From Bin87 sp965261195 (lineage in GTDB: Bacteria; Chloroflexota; Dehalococcoidia; Lucifugimonadales; UBA3495): DNA of 64,000 bases. Below the pieces are notes generated by a model, which ran no database searches, was not told the origin of the DNA, and saw only the letters and a list, made by a program, of their open reading frames with translations. Shown piece after piece: positions 8,223 through 15,721 of this stretch. The stretch is from NCBI GenBank assembly GCA_965261195.1, contig OZ253455.1:1860001-1924000 (forward strand). The letters run 5' to 3'. Both the position numbers and the translations under genes were made by a program. Position 1 is the stretch's first letter; each line of letters begins with the position of its first letter.

Positions 8223-8414
8223 TTATGGGCTTTGCGCCGATATTTCCAGGATTGCGCGTTGCAGGACAGGATAGCATATTCCGATGGCCGCCTCGGTGAT
8301 GGCATAACAGTAATCGGAGCGGTTGATGGAGGCAATGACGAAACAGAGTTGTAACTTTCCGGCAATAAGTTGTTTACCGGGACGCAACAAACCATTAACA
8401 CGCTGCCAATACAA
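8223..8414 (-). pseudogene. Possible remnant of an AhpD/carboxymuconolactone-decarboxylase-like gene
   Basis: A 63-residue reading frame contains KQLIAGKLQLCFVIASINRS followed by DYCYAITEAAIG. This loosely resembles the ELIA..VSAxNRCxYCxxxHG core of peroxidase-related CMD proteins, without the second Cys/His of the active site. Both ends of the family are missing. It may be chance resemblance. The stretch also contains the spaced half-sites proposed as an operator for amt1. Confidence 0.2.
8351..8399. promoter_or_regulatory. GlnR-like 11-bp-spaced half-sites upstream of amt1
   Basis: Five half-sites start at 8351, 8362, 8373, 8384 and 8395: GTAAC, GCAAT, TTTAC, GCAAC and TTAAC, each separated by exactly 6 bases. 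The actinobacterial GlnR box is gTnAC-n6-GaAAC repeated at this spacing. A TACAAT (8410-8415) lies just downstream and could be the -10. The distance to the amt1 start before IS insertion is about 105 bases. Direct reading plus known GlnR grammar; binding is inferred. Confidence 0.5.
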
Positions 8415-8494
8415 TTTGCGTGGTCACATCAAGAGGGACGCCGGCCCACAGCACAATGGCCACTAGCTGCGAGACGACGCCTCAACAAATGCAT

Positions 8495-8500
8495 AGGAGG
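8495..8500 (+). promoter_or_regulatory. Orphaned AGGAGG ribosome-binding site of amt1
   Basis: AGGAGG followed by CACTA, then the IS. Removing the 807-bp IS and one TA copy puts an ATG (9315) five bases after this site. Confidence 0.75.
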
Positions 8501-8520
8501 CACTAGGTTCTGTTGACATT

Positions 8521-8976
8521 TCACCGTAGCCAGATGAGAGCGGCGGTGAAGTGCAGGAAGCCCAGGTATCTGGTGTCCAGCTTCTCAAACCGGGAGAAGA
8601 TCCGGCGATAGTGCTTGATCTTGTTGATGAAGCATTCCACCAGATGACGCTCCCGGTACAGATGCCGGTCATAGTCGGCGGGTGCCTTGCGGTTCGAGCG
8701 GGGCGGAATGACCGGCATCATACCCAGTTCCAGGATGTGCTGGCGAAACTCCTGGGCATCGTACCCTTTGTCGGCCAGTACGTGCTCGCCAGCATAACCG
8801 GCGATCAACTCCTCCGCCTGGGTGATGTCGTGCTGTTGCCCCCCGGTCAGTATGAATCGCAAGGGGTTGCCCAAGCCGTCTACGCTCACGTGAATCTTGG
8901 TGCTGAACCCGCCGCGGCTCCGGCCCAGGGCCTGGGCAGCCTGGCCACCCTTTTTGGGGGAGCTCCCGCCGCGCAA
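8521..8976 (-). CDS. IS5-family transposase, C-terminal frame (orfB)
   Basis: Encodes the catalytic half of a DDE transposase: GRSRGGFSTKIHVSVDG, the second aspartate in VLADKGYDA, and the glutamate in the YRERHLVECFINKIKHYRR helix, ending at the left terminal repeat. It has no ribosome-binding site of its own. It would be reached from orfA by a -1 shift at the heptamer CCCAAAA (minus strand, 8952-8958), where CCA AAA re-pairs as CCC AAA. Residues needed for catalysis are present, so the element may be active. Confidence 0.85.
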   Translation of the reverse strand: MRGGSSPKKGGQAAQALGRSRGGFSTKIHVSVDGLGNPLRFILTGGQQHDITQAEELIAGYAGEHVLADKGYDAQEFRQHILELGMMPVIPPRSNRKAPADYDRHLYRERHLVECFINKIKHYRRIFSRFEKLDTRYLGFLHFTAALIWLR

Positions 8977-9281
8977 GGGTGCGCCCGGACCACCGTGCTG
9001 TCGATGATCAGGTATTCCAGATCCGCGTCGTCGCAGAAATGTTGATGCATTTGGGCCCAGACGCCTTGGTCAGTCCAACGGGCGAATCGTTTATAGACGC
9101 TGTTCCAGTTCCCGTATTCGGCTGGCAGCAGTCGCCATTGGGCCCCAGAGCGGTTAATCCATAAGACGGCCTCGACAAAACGCCGGCAATCCGCTTCCTG
9201 GCCAACGTACACGCCAGTGCAACCACGCAAGAAATCGAGCATCCTGGCCCACTGTTCTGGTGATAATCTGATGTTTGACAT
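8886..9281 (-). CDS. IS5-family transposase, N-terminal frame (orfA)
   Basis: About 131 residues from MSNIRLSPEQWARML. It contains the DUF4096-like DNA-binding region (LWINRSGAQWRLLPAEYGNW, VYKRFARW) and the first catalytic aspartate in IIDSTVVRAH. The start at 9281 is preferred because the alternative at 9305 lies in the terminal repeat. The downstream part after the CCCAAAA heptamer is Arg/Pro-rich out-of-frame sequence, typical of an unshifted end product. Confidence 0.8.
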   Translation of the reverse strand: MSNIRLSPEQWARMLDFLRGCTGVYVGQEADCRRFVEAVLWINRSGAQWRLLPAEYGNWNSVYKRFARWTDQGVWAQMHQHFCDDADLEYLIIDSTVVRAHPCAAGAPPKRVARLPRPWAGAAAGSAPRFT

Positions 9282-9314
9282 ACAGCCATTATAATGAAAT
9301 GTCAACAGAACCTA

Positions 9315-10712
9315 ATGCTTTCGGCGACATCAAACGTTTTCAGCCACGGCGTAGCCGCGGCAAAAGAGTACCCCTTCTCCATAAGACGTACACTACTGGC
9401 ATTGGCGGTGGGACTGCTGGCGATTGGAATGCTGGCGTCGTTTAATGCTGTCTTCGCCGTAGGCCCCGAGGAAGGTATAACTGGCGATGATTACACTAGC
9501 GCCGTAGTCACCGTGGTTGCCGCAGCCCTAGTCTTCTTTATGCAAGCCGGTTTCGCCTTCCTGGGCGCCGGTTTGATTCGCTCCAAGAACACAACCAACT
9601 ACCTCACCAAGTCCTTTATGGACTTTGCCATTGCGTCCCTGGGCTTCTGGGCCTTTGGGTTCGCGTTTATGCTCGGCTCCTCTTTGGGAGTTCAGTACAA
9701 CGCAGCAGGCGAAGCTGTTGGCGGCTTCGGAATAATCGGCTTAAGCAACTTCTTCCTCGTCGAGGGGGACTACGTGAGCTGGATTTTCCAGATGGTGTTC
9801 GCCGCAACTGCCGCCACGATTGTGGCCGGGGCGATGGCCGAACGCACCAAGCTGCAGGCCTACCTGGCCTACAGCTTTATCGTCTCCGCCCTCATTTATC
9901 CTATCTACGGTCACTGGGTCTGGGGAGATGGTTGGCTGGGCGCAATGGGCGCACAGGACTACGCCGGTTCCGGAGTGGTTCACGCCCTCGGCGGATTTGT
10001 CGCCCTGGCTGGCGCTTGGGTGGTTGGGCCGCGCATCGGCAAGTTCGTGAATGGTGTAGCCCAGGAGATGCCAGCGCACAGCACTCCCTTCGTCGTCATC
10101 GGCACGTTCATCCTGTTCTTCGGCTGGTTTGGTTTCAACATTAACACTGGTGGTTCCATCGGTCTAAACGCAGTCAACACGCTCCTGGCGGGCGCCACGG
10201 GAGCGGTGGTTGCGCTCTATATCACGCTGATTGCCAAAGGCAAGGCCGACATTCTCATGGCCTGCAACGGCGCCTTGGCCGGGTTGGTCGGCATTACGGC
10301 TCCCGTGGCGTTCGTTGATCCGTGGGCGGCAGTAGTCATCGGAGCCATCGCCGCGCCCATTATGTATGGCTCCGTGATGTTTGTCGAACGGGTGCTGAAA
10401 GTTGACGACCCGGTGGGCGCCATCAGCGTGCATGGCGTGACCGGTTTGTGGGGGTTGCTGGCCCTTGCCCTCTTCGCCAATAACCCCACAGCTGAAGTTG
10501 TTGGCTTGGTCGGCGGCAGCGTGGCGTTGCTTCTCCCGCAGATTGTCAGCATCATCGCAGTCGTCGTATGGTCGCTGGTTACCGGCCTGGCCCTGTTCTA
10601 CCTGCTGAAGTTCGCCATGGGGGTGCGGGTCAGCGAGGCCGAGGAGCTGGCGGGGCTGGACATATCCGAACACGGAATCCAGACCTACCCGGAATCGGCG
10701 GCTACCAGCTAG
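9315..10712 (+). CDS. amt: Ammonium transporter (Amt), start region altered by an IS
   Basis: A 465-residue Amt/Rh channel with a cleavable-looking N-terminal hydrophobic segment and 11 membrane helices. Seen are GAGLIRSKN, the GHWVWGDGW aromatic gate, SGVVHALGG with the first pore histidine and VHGVTGLWG with the second. It conducts ammonium across the inner membrane. The original start is ATG 9315, whose ribosome-binding site (8495-8500) is now 807 bp away beyond the IS. An in-frame ATG at 9294 and a TATAAT (9290-9295) are supplied by the IS end, so some expression may persist without a good ribosome-binding site. The frame itself is intact. Confidence 0.9.
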   Translation: MLSATSNVFSHGVAAAKEYPFSIRRTLLALAVGLLAIGMLASFNAVFAVGPEEGITGDDYTSAVVTVVAAALVFFMQAGFAFLGAGLIRSKNTTNYLTKSFMDFAIASLGFWAFGFAFMLGSSLGVQYNAAGEAVGGFGIIGLSNFFLVEGDYVSWIFQMVFAATAATIVAGAMAERTKLQAYLAYSFIVSALIYPIYGHWVWGDGWLGAMGAQDYAGSGVVHALGGFVALAGAWVVGPRIGKFVNGVAQEMPAHSTPFVVIGTFILFFGWFGFNINTGGSIGLNAVNTLLAGATGAVVALYITLIAKGKADILMACNGALAGLVGITAPVAFVDPWAAVVIGAIAAPIMYGSVMFVERVLKVDDPVGAISVHGVTGLWGLLALALFANNPTAEVVGLVGGSVALLLPQIVSIIAVVVWSLVTGLALFYLLKFAMGVRVSEAEELAGLDISEHGIQTYPESAATS

Positions 10713-10786
10713 TCGATAGCCCTTAGAACCTGTCTACGATCTCTGAAATAGGTTAAGCTGAGACTATTATCAGGGGAGGGGTAATC

Positions 10787-11167
10787 ATGTCTCATTCCTA
10801 TCCCAGCGACATCAGCCGGGAGCAATTCGCCCGGATTCTGCCGACGTTGGAGTCGGCCCGACGCCGGACCAAGCCCCGCACCGTGGACTTGTATGACGTT
10901 TTCTGCGGCGTGCTGTACCTCTTGAAAAGCGGGTGCCAGTGGCGAATGCTGCCCGCGGACTTCCCCAATTGGCGTACTTGCTACAAGTATTTCCGGCAAT
11001 GGAGCGAGCGGCCTGGCCCGGGTCAGGATTCCATTCTGGAGCAAGTCCTAAAAAAAATCGGTTGGCGCGGCCCGACAAAGCAATGGACGGAAAGAGCAGA
11101 CCAGCTTCTGTATCGTGGACTCCCAGAGCGTCAAGAACACGGACACCGCTGGGCACAAGGGCTATGA
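10787..11167 (+). CDS. IS5-family transposase orfA (copy 1)
   Basis: 126 residues from MSHSYPSDISREQFARILP, with the family DNA-binding block TVDLYDVFCGVLYLLKSGC and QWRMLPADFPNWRT. GGGGAGGGG precedes the ATG. The frame leaves homology at an A8 run (11050-11057); beyond that, the product is out-of-frame sequence. Slippage there by +1 (or -2) joins it to orfB. Confidence 0.85.
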   Translation: MSHSYPSDISREQFARILPTLESARRRTKPRTVDLYDVFCGVLYLLKSGCQWRMLPADFPNWRTCYKYFRQWSERPGPGQDSILEQVLKKIGWRGPTKQWTERADQLLYRGLPERQEHGHRWAQGL

Positions 11168-11579
11168 CGCAGGCAAGAAGGTGTCGGGAATCAAGCGTCA
11201 TATCGCGGTGGACACGCAAGGATTGCCCCATGCGATACACGTGACTACCGCCGACGTTACCGACCGGGCCGGGGCTTTGGCGATGTTTGACCGGCGCCGA
11301 GACGGCCTCAGTCAAGTGCAGAACGTGCTGGTGGACGGGGGTTACACCGGAAAGCCCTTTGCCACTGCGGTGCAAGGCCTGTTGGGAGCCGCGGTGGAAG
11401 TGGTGAAACGCAACGAACTGCACACCTTCGTGGTGCTTCCAAAGCGATGGGTGGTGGAGCGGTCTTTCGCCTGGCTGGAAAAGTGCCGCCGACTCTGGAA
11501 GAACTGCGAAAGGAAGCTCAATACCAGCCTGCAAATGGTGGTGCTTGCCTTCACGGTGCTAATCCTAAAAAGATTGTAA
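11115..11579 (+). CDS. IS5-family transposase orfB (copy 1)
   Basis: Catalytic half of the DDE transposase, listed from GTG 11115. The homologous frame extends back to the A8 run (KKSVGAARQSNGRKEQ), so it is probably made only as a fusion with orfA. The first Asp is in IVDSQSVKNTDTA, the second in NVLVDGGYTG and the Glu in WVVERSFAWLEKCRR. All three are intact, so this copy could be active. Confidence 0.85.
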   Translation: MDSQSVKNTDTAGHKGYDAGKKVSGIKRHIAVDTQGLPHAIHVTTADVTDRAGALAMFDRRRDGLSQVQNVLVDGGYTGKPFATAVQGLLGAAVEVVKRNELHTFVVLPKRWVVERSFAWLEKCRRLWKNCERKLNTSLQMVVLAFTVLILKRL

Positions 11580-11742
11580 ACAGGCTCTTAGAAATTTTCC
11601 CTCTCCTCACTGCGGGGATCGGAGGTTGTGGCCACCTCTGGTCCTCGTTATTTATGCGGTCTGGACGGCGGGGGTGTGAATTTTGCATGGATGGACAGGA
11701 TTTGATGGATTGGTGGTTGGAGGGTTTTCACCCTCACCCCAG

Positions 11743-11765
11743 CCCTCTCCCATCAAGGGAGAGGG
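11743..11765. repeat. REP-like palindrome (CCCTCTCCC-ATCAA-GGGAGAGGG)
   Basis: Perfect copy in the 367-bp gap between IS copy 1 and amt2, preceded by CACCCTCACCCCAG and by a GCATGGATGGACAGGAT repeat fragment (about 11683-11699). The rest of this gap holds the proposed amt2 operator. Confidence 0.85.
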
Positions 11766-11780
11766 GGTAGATGCCGGTGC

Positions 11781-11818
11781 GTAACAACTTTGTAACATTT
11801 CGGACATTGATACGTAAC
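11781..11818. promoter_or_regulatory. GlnR-like 11-bp-spaced half-sites upstream of amt2
   Basis: GTAAC at 11781, 11792 and 11814 and a degenerate GACAT at 11803, each exactly 11 bases from the next. Three of four half-sites are perfect GTAAC. The last ends 138 bases before the amt2 start. It has the same arrangement as at amt1, which supports a shared nitrogen regulator. Confidence 0.55.
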
Positions 11819-11956
11819 ACCGGAAATGTAGGCTGAGAACTGCTTTCAACGTCGAGGTTCGCACGGGTTTGTTTCGCGGACGGCAAGGCCACATTGTTGC
11901 TTCGAAAATGCGGATTTAGGCGCTGTTGGTAACTTTGAAGGTGGGGAGTCCGCACA

Positions 11957-13177
11957 ATGGAGTTCACTGAACTTGAGGTATTGTCCTTTCTGATATCGTC
12001 GGCCCTAGTGTTCATTATGGTGCCCGGCCTGGCGCTGTTCTACGGTGGCCTGGTGCGCCACAAAAACGTCATCGGAACGATGATGCACTCGGTAACCGCC
12101 ATTGGGGTGGTGAGTGTGCTGTGGGTGCTGTGGGGGTATAGCCTGGCTTTCGGCAATTCCGTCGGCGGGCTGGGGTTCGTCGGCAACCTTACCAAGTTTG
12201 GCATGGTGGGGGTTAAGTTGGACGAACAGGCGTTCATGATATTTCAGGGAATGTTCGCCATCATCACCGTTGCCCTGATCGCCGGCGGGTTCGCCGAAAG
12301 GATCAAGTTTTCGTCCTACATCATTTTCGCGGCGTTGTGGGTGACCATCGTGTATGCGCCGTTGTGCCACTGGGTTTGGGGCGGAGGCTGGCTGGGCAAC
12401 CTGGGCAGCGTGCTGGGGATGAGCGAGTCGGGTTTCGCTTTGGACTTTGCCGGCGGAACGGTGGTACATATCGCGTCGGGAACGGCGGCGCTGGCGGCGG
12501 CGTTCGTCGTGGGACGGCGGGCCGGGTTCGGGACGGCAACCGTTACCCCGCACAACGTGCCCTTGGTGCTGTTGGGGGCCGGCCTGCTGTGGTTCGGCTG
12601 GTTTGGGTTCAACGCCGGCAGCAGTTTCAACCTGTCAACGCACGCCGCTGCCAACGCCTTCGTCGTGACCAACGTAGCCGCGGCCACCGCGATGTCCTCC
12701 TGGTCGGTGGTGTCGTGGCTGGTAACGAAGCGACCCTCGGCCAGCGGAGCCGCGGCCGGAGCAGTGGCCGGCCTGGTGGCGATAACACCGGCGGCGGGGT
12801 TTGTCGGGGTGATGCCGGCCATCATCATTGGAGCCGGGGCGGGAGCCGCCTGTTTCTTCGCCGTGGAACTGGTGCATAAGCTGCGCGTGGACGACTCGCT
12901 GGACGTTTTCGGCATTCACGGTATTGGCGGGATGTGGGGCGCGCTGGCCACGGGTATCTTCGTTGGTATCGGCTTTGGCGCGCTGGAGGCCGACGTGTCT
13001 CGCATCGAACAGGTGCTGTATCAAATTATAGGCATTGGCGCCGCGTTCGCCTGGTCGTTCATCATCTCCAGCATCATCCTGCTGGCGCTCAAATACACGA
13101 TTGGACTACGTATATCCGACGTGGAGGAAGAGGTAGGTATCGACCTGACACAGCATGGAGAGGGTATGAATCAGTAG
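11957..13177 (+). CDS. amt: Ammonium transporter (Amt), second copy
   Basis: A 406-residue Amt protein of AmtB length and lacking a signal-like leader. Motifs seen: PGLALFYGGLVRHKN, CHWVWGGGW, GTVVHIASG with the first pore His, WFGFNAGSS and DVFGIHGIGGMWG with the second. It is clearly divergent from amt1, so the two are not a recent duplication and may differ in affinity or regulation. AGGTGGGGAG precedes the ATG. No glnK/P-II gene is adjacent, which is unusual because AmtB is normally controlled by GlnK. Confidence 0.92.
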   Translation: MEFTELEVLSFLISSALVFIMVPGLALFYGGLVRHKNVIGTMMHSVTAIGVVSVLWVLWGYSLAFGNSVGGLGFVGNLTKFGMVGVKLDEQAFMIFQGMFAIITVALIAGGFAERIKFSSYIIFAALWVTIVYAPLCHWVWGGGWLGNLGSVLGMSESGFALDFAGGTVVHIASGTAALAAAFVVGRRAGFGTATVTPHNVPLVLLGAGLLWFGWFGFNAGSSFNLSTHAAANAFVVTNVAAATAMSSWSVVSWLVTKRPSASGAAAGAVAGLVAITPAAGFVGVMPAIIIGAGAGAACFFAVELVHKLRVDDSLDVFGIHGIGGMWGALATGIFVGIGFGALEADVSRIEQVLYQIIGIGAAFAWSFIISSIILLALKYTIGLRISDVEEEVGIDLTQHGEGMNQ

Positions 13178-13235
13178 GCCCGGAATTTACGCAGCGCTTG
13201 TTTCAGGTGGTTGGATGGACTCCCCCTCACCCTAG

Positions 13236-13258
13236 CCCTCTTCCACGAGGGGAGAGGG
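13236..13258. repeat. Degenerate REP-like palindrome
   Basis: CCCTCTTCC-ACGA-GGGGAGAGGG between amt2 and glnA, a decayed copy of the repeat family. Confidence 0.7.
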
Positions 13259-13330
13259 AATTGGAATAGTGGTTTTAGAGTTGCTGGCAAGCACACGAGC
13301 ACCAAATTATCCGGAAAGGAGGGAATCAAA

Positions 13331-14755
13331 ATGACCCCTACGGAAGTAATCCAGTTTTGCAAGTCAAATGGCATCGGCATCATCGACCTGCGATTCACCG
13401 ACTTGCCCGGCACTTTGCAGCACGTATCCATACCGCTCAGCGAGTTGACCGAAGCCAATCTGGCCGAGGGCTACGGTTTCGACGGTTCCAGCATCCGCGG
13501 CTTCAAGTCCATTGATGAGAGCGATATGACGCTCCTGCCGGACACCAGCACGGCGGTGGTTGACCCCTTCTTCAGCATCCCCACGCTGGATATGTTTTGC
13601 GACATCATCGACCCGGTCACCCGGGAACTGTACTCCCGGGACCCGCGCCATGTAGCGCACAAGGCCGAAGCGTACCTTAAAGAGAGCGGCATTGCCGATG
13701 TCAGCTATTGGGGTCCGGAACCGGAATTTTTCGTGTTCGATTCGGCCCGTTTTGACCAGACCGTTAACTCGGCTTACTACTTCATTGACTCCGACGAAGG
13801 CGTATGGAATACGGGCGCCGAGCACAGCATCGGCGGCGGCAATAACCTGGCCTATCGCCCGCCGCTGCAGGCTGGGTATTTTCCGGCCCCGCCTTTCGAC
13901 ACTTTCCAGGACATTCGCTCCGAGATGGTGCAGAAGATTGAGCACTTTGGCATCATCGTCGAAAAGCACCATCACGAAGTTGCCACCGCCGGCCAGGCCG
14001 AGATTGACGTGCGCTTCGACAGCCTGACCAAAATGGCCGACACGGTTTCAATTGTGAAGTACGTGGTCAAAAATGTGGCGAAGGCGCATGGGAAGGTGGC
14101 AACGTTCATGCCCAAGCCGCTGTTTGGAGACAATGGCACCGGGATGCACACGCACCAGAGCCTCTGGAAAGACGGGAGCAACCTGTTCTATGACGCCAAC
14201 GGCTACGCCATGCTGTCGGCCACCTGCCGTCACTACATCGGCGGGCTGCTGCTGCACGCGCCGGCGCTGATGGCCTTTGCCGCGCCGACGACGAACAGCT
14301 ACAAGCGGCTGGTGCCCGGCTTCGAGGCTCCGGTGAATCTGGTGTACTCGGTGCGGAACCGCTCGGCGTGCATTCGCATCCCCACGTATTCCAACAGCCC
14401 GGCAGCGCGGCGGCTGGAATTCCGCGCGCCCGACCCGTCCTGCAACCCCTACCTGGCCTTCGCCGCCATGCTGATGGCGGGCGTCGACGGCGTCATCAAC
14501 GAGATTGAGCCACCGGACCCGGTGGACCGGAACCTTTACGAAATGTCGGCGGCCGAGCTGTCGTCCATCCGCCAGGTTCCCGGCTCACTGGAGGAGGCGC
14601 TGCGCGCGCTGGAACTGGACAACGAGTTCCTGATGCGTGGCGGTGTGTTCACCGACGACCTGATCGAAACCTGGCTGGATTACAAGAAGGGCGACGTGGA
14701 TGACCTGCGCCTGCGTCCGCATCCCTACGAATTCTTCAAGTACTTCGACGCCTAG
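13331..14755 (+). CDS. glnA: Glutamine synthetase type I (GS I-beta-like)
   Basis: A 474-residue glutamine synthetase: glutamate + NH3 + ATP to glutamine. It has the beta-grasp start (IIDLRFTDLPG, LAEGYGFDGSSIRGF), the SYWGPEPEFFVFD metal-binding strand, the GYFPAPPFD and HHHEVATAGQAEID blocks, NGTGMHTHQS, and NRSACIRIP...RLEFRAPDPSCNPY. RNLYEM contains the tyrosine position adenylylated in enteric GS, so covalent control is possible, though no glnE is seen. AAGGAGG lies 8 bases before ATG 13331. It sits downstream of amt2, so uptake and assimilation genes are adjacent. Confidence 0.95.
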   Translation: MTPTEVIQFCKSNGIGIIDLRFTDLPGTLQHVSIPLSELTEANLAEGYGFDGSSIRGFKSIDESDMTLLPDTSTAVVDPFFSIPTLDMFCDIIDPVTRELYSRDPRHVAHKAEAYLKESGIADVSYWGPEPEFFVFDSARFDQTVNSAYYFIDSDEGVWNTGAEHSIGGGNNLAYRPPLQAGYFPAPPFDTFQDIRSEMVQKIEHFGIIVEKHHHEVATAGQAEIDVRFDSLTKMADTVSIVKYVVKNVAKAHGKVATFMPKPLFGDNGTGMHTHQSLWKDGSNLFYDANGYAMLSATCRHYIGGLLLHAPALMAFAAPTTNSYKRLVPGFEAPVNLVYSVRNRSACIRIPTYSNSPAARRLEFRAPDPSCNPYLAFAAMLMAGVDGVINEIEPPDPVDRNLYEMSAAELSSIRQVPGSLEEALRALELDNEFLMRGGVFTDDLIETWLDYKKGDVDDLRLRPHPYEFFKYFDA

Positions 14756-14762
14756 TCCGGCT

Positions 14763-14771
14763 TGGTATAAT
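14763..14771 (+). promoter_or_regulatory. Extended -10 promoter for hicBA copy 1
   Basis: TGGTATAAT just after the glnA stop. The duplicated unit downstream keeps the related TGGTACAAT, so each hicBA copy appears to have its own promoter. Confidence 0.4.
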
Positions 14772-14788
14772 TGCCATACACCGAAACA

Positions 14789-14816
14789 GTAGGGGCGAAT
14801 AGTTATTCGCCCCTAC
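14789..14816. repeat. Dispersed inverted repeat (GTAGGGGCGAAT-AGTT-ATTCGCCCCTAC)
   Basis: Perfect 12-bp arms. Related copies occur at 15619-15646 (decayed, in the duplicated unit) and 32097-32124. It may also act as a stem-loop after glnA. Confidence 0.8.
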
Positions 14817-14841
14817 GCGGCCGCTGAGCAGGAGTGCGATG

Positions 14842-15195
14842 ATGGCAAAGTACGAAGTGGCGCTGGTCAAGTACCCGGATTTCGAGTACCCGGATAACCT
14901 TTGGTGGACGGCGGTCTGCCTGGCCATGCGGGGCTGCGTTTCAGACGGTCTGACCCGCGAGGAAGCGCTGATGATGATTGCCGATGCGATGGCGCTGTAC
15001 CTGGAAGAAGTACCAGGATGGGAGGTTGTGATTCTCGACGCCGAGCAGACGCAGGCGGAGAAGGAATCCACCCTGGCCGAGTGTCAAGAGGAAGGGGGGA
15101 TTACCGAAGTCCATTGGGTCGAACCACGATTTATGACCGAGGAGGAAATTCGCAACAATCCACGCTTTGCGGAAATTGAGTCCCCGATTATCTAA
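14842..15195 (+). CDS. hicB: HicB-like antitoxin, copy 1
   Basis: About 117 residues beginning MAKYEVALVKYPD, with the partial RNase-H-like HicB fold: WWTAVCLAMRGCVSDGLT in place of the usual ...PGCxSxGxT turn and REEALMMIADAMALYLEE as the long helix. The C-terminal extension is acidic. GGAG precedes two adjacent ATGs (14839 and 14842); spacing favours 14842. It overlaps the toxin start by one base. As antitoxin it should bind HicA and repress the operon. Confidence 0.75.
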   Translation: MAKYEVALVKYPDFEYPDNLWWTAVCLAMRGCVSDGLTREEALMMIADAMALYLEEVPGWEVVILDAEQTQAEKESTLAECQEEGGITEVHWVEPRFMTEEEIRNNPRFAEIESPII

Positions 15196-15455
15196 TGCCA
15201 CCGCATTTCCGCAATTTGAGCGCGCGTGAAATACTGTCGGTTTATCAGCGGCTTGGCTTCATACCGGAAGGTAGTGGACGAGGGCCGCATAGCAAACTTC
15301 ACCACCCCAGGCTGGGACTAACTGTATACATTCCCAGACACCGGGGGACTATTCCGCTGGGTACAGTAACCAAGATGGTTCGCAGGTCCGGGGTTACCGA
15401 CGAAGAGTTTTTGATGGCGCTGGACGGCAATGTGCCAGAACGATTCCGAATATAG
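15195..15455 (+). CDS. hicA: HicA-like mRNA interferase, copy 1
   Basis: 86 residues with the HicA dsRBD-like fold: SAREILSVYQRLGFIPEGSG, then RGPHSKLHH with the catalytic histidine and VYIPRHRGTIPLGTVTKMVR, ending RSGVTDEEFLMAL. In copy 2 the loop reads QGSHNKL. Its ATG shares one base with the hicB stop codon. It is a translation-inhibiting RNase in a type II toxin-antitoxin pair. The antitoxin-first gene order is reversed relative to classical hicAB. Confidence 0.75.
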   Translation: MPPHFRNLSAREILSVYQRLGFIPEGSGRGPHSKLHHPRLGLTVYIPRHRGTIPLGTVTKMVRRSGVTDEEFLMALDGNVPERFRI

Positions 15456-15472
15456 ATAACAGGAGACCACCC

Positions 15473-15576
15473 GTGCTAACTGACAACCACGCTGCCGAGC
15501 GTGAATACGTGCTCCGCAGCGCCCGCGACTTTGACGTCAAGTTCATTTTGAATTCTTCAAGTACTTTGACGCCTAA
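15473..15576 (+). pseudogene. Duplication scar: 5' end of glnA2 joined to 3' end of glnA1
   Basis: Bases 15473-15546 repeat the first 25 codons of the second glutamine synthetase (GTG CTA ACT GAC AAC..., including its AGGAGA ribosome-binding site). At 15547-15549 the sequence switches to the last codons and stop of glnA1 (GAATTCTTCAAGTACTT... TAA). The join marks the crossover of a tandem duplication that copied glnA1-end/hicB/hicA/glnA2-start. No product is expected. Confidence 0.85.
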
Positions 15577-15618
15577 CCGGGTGGTACAATTGCCCTACGC
15601 CGCAGCGGTCGAAACGAG

Positions 15619-15646
15619 GTAGCGGCGAATGATTATTCGCCTCTAC
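15619..15646. repeat. Decayed copy of the GTAGGGGCGAAT inverted repeat
   Basis: Same position relative to hicB2 as the 14789 repeat has to hicB1, with several substitutions. It dates the duplication as not recent. Immediately after it, 15678-15704 is a fragment of the 130-bp dispersed element (GCGAGATTG...CTCGCATTGA). Confidence 0.65.
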
Positions 15647-15721
15647 TCATACTGCCAACTCGCCGGCTTGGCAGCGAGATTGCGACGCTACGCTCGCATT
15701 GATTGATGGAGGTGGATGGCA

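Larger units (their letters stand above)
8506..9312 (-). mobile_element. IS5-family insertion sequence (IS427-like), 807 bp
   Basis: Perfect 18-bp terminal inverted repeats, GGTTCTGTTGACATTTCA (8506-8523) and its complement (9295-9312), are flanked by a TA duplication (8504-8505 and 9313-9314). Two overlapping minus-strand frames make the transposase through a -1 shift. Size, ends and target choice fit the IS427 group. Confidence 0.9.
10726..11587 (+). mobile_element. IS5-family insertion sequence, copy 1, 862 bp
   Basis: Ends GAACCTGTCTAC... and ...GTAAACAGGCTC are imperfect inverted repeats (14 of 17 match). A TTA duplication flanks the element (10723-10725, 11588-11590). It lies 13 bases after the amt1 stop. 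A second copy at 45077-45938 differs by two bases that I could see (11253 G/A, 11258 T/C), indicating recent movement. Confidence 0.9.
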
